In this document: positions 63,290-64,000 of the stretch, piece after piece
Numbering within the stretch: the stretch's first letter is position 1
How the letters are laid out: each line of letters opens with the position of its first letter
Assembly: GCF_037893015.1 (NCBI RefSeq)
Contig: NC_133660.1
Coordinates: 281,543,067 to 281,607,066 of the forward strand
From: Macrotis lagotis
Taxonomy: Eukaryota; Chordata; Mammalia; Peramelemorphia; Peramelidae
Reading direction: 5' to 3'
DNA length: 64,000 bases
Position numbers and translations under genes: made by a program
The notes under the pieces: model-generated
Databases searched by the model: none
Told to the model about the DNA's origin: nothing
What the model saw: the letters and a program-made list of their open reading frames with translations, nothing else

Positions 63290-64000
63290 GGCCTCACCCC
63301 TTGCTGTTGGGGGCCGGAGAAGTGGGGGACGTGGCTCTCCAGACCCCTCAGCCTCAAATACTGAGTCTGCTGTTTGCTTCCTTATTGATAAGAAGGGTCC
63401 TGCCTGCTTTCAGTCCCCGATCCTACAAGTTCATGGCTCTGGGGCAGAGACTGGCCCATCCCTCTACTCACAAACACGCCCTTCATTTATCTGCCCATAG
63501 TTCTCCTGCCTTTTGTGGTTAACTCCTTGAGAAAATATTCTACACTTCCCCACTCACTTCCTGTCCTCCCCAGTGCTTAAACTTTCCATCCGTGCTCCCT
63601 CAGCTTCTAGTGTTAGTGGGCTGTCTGAAGCCAGCAGAGGTGAAGGGACTCACCCAAGGTCACCCAGTCAGAGGGCATCTTCTCTAGATTTGGGGACACC
63701 TCCTGGGCCACCTTTCTAAGCTTCCCCTCATCTTGGGGAACTCTTCAGGCCTCAAGTTTCATGGGGATCCCCCTCCTCACTTCCTTTCAACCCCTAGGGC
63801 TTCACAGAACACCTTTCTATCCAGCCCTGGTCTTCCCCTTGCCCAACTGAAACTTGGGACATCTCGGATTGAATATCCTATTGGCAGAATTTCCAATCAA
63901 AAATTTCTCAAGCAGAACTCTTCTTTCCCCGCAAAGCTCCCCCGACCCAACTTTGCTGTGACTATCCAAAGCATCCCCCGGATGGAGGTGACCCTGGCTC
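63290..64000. other. downstream DNA without a recognised gene
   Basis: A possible diverged L2-like stretch lies at about 63440-63610, and an 'actcacccaaggtcacccag' MIR fragment at 63640-63670. In human DNA PTPRCAP is the next gene in this direction on the same strand; nothing resembling it is inside the window. Confidence 0.5.

Noticed and set aside
63290-64000. Start of PTPRCAP
   Set aside because: Expected next by synteny, but no matching frame is present; the gene probably lies beyond the window.

Overview
The window is vertebrate nuclear DNA from a marsupial, most likely an Australian one. It carries six intron-rich or GPCR genes whose products align almost residue for residue, from memory, with human PITPNM1, AIP, TMEM134, CABP4, GPR152 and CORO1B. 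Order and orientation match human 11q13.2 read backwards. The marsupial assignment rests on the dominant SINE, a tRNA-like head followed by the 'cacttaataattacctagctgtgtgg' type body (recalled as WSINE1), and on L1 3' ends typical of marsupials. The species cannot be fixed from the sequence.

Layout: 1-1130 is upstream G-rich DNA. A CpG island at about 1130-1760 leads into PITPNM1 (+, 23 coding exons, 1689-13103, 1241 aa). AIP (-, 6 exons, 18449-13999, 330 aa) meets it tail to tail and starts in a second CpG island. After 6.5 kb of repeat-rich DNA comes TMEM134 (+, 7 exons, 25215-27924, 195 aa). It is tail to tail with CABP4 (-, 6 exons, 37674-32426, 289 aa), with about 4.5 kb between the stops. 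Head to head with CABP4 is GPR152 (+, one coding exon, 44810-46303, 497 aa). A 10-kb repeat-rich stretch leads to a CpG island and CORO1B (+, 10 coding exons plus a 5' non-coding exon, 56470-62983, 495 aa). The last 0.7 kb is downstream DNA. All reading frames are intact, and every exon join was checked for phase and for GT-AG ends.

The genes share a neighbourhood, not a pathway: lipid transfer at ER-membrane contacts (PITPNM1), an HSP90/aryl-hydrocarbon-receptor co-chaperone (AIP), a small two-span membrane protein (TMEM134), a photoreceptor-synapse calcium sensor (CABP4), an orphan receptor (GPR152) and an actin regulator (CORO1B).

The most unusual items are: an exact 59-bp copy of the GPR152 TM7 coding sequence in the intergenic DNA 3.1 kb upstream; a 750-bp minisatellite touching the AIP exon 2 splice donor; an array of about 22 diverged units built on a TTAGAACATAGAA...TCAGAGCTGGGAGG motif in CABP4 intron 3, with relatives in AIP and CORO1B introns; a 24-bp coding tandem repeat in the GPR152 tail; and a datable nest of a 5'-truncated L1 with two opposed SINEs. 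I recognised no retroviral or other capsid-bearing element, and no CRISPR array, tRNA gene or other structured RNA gene.
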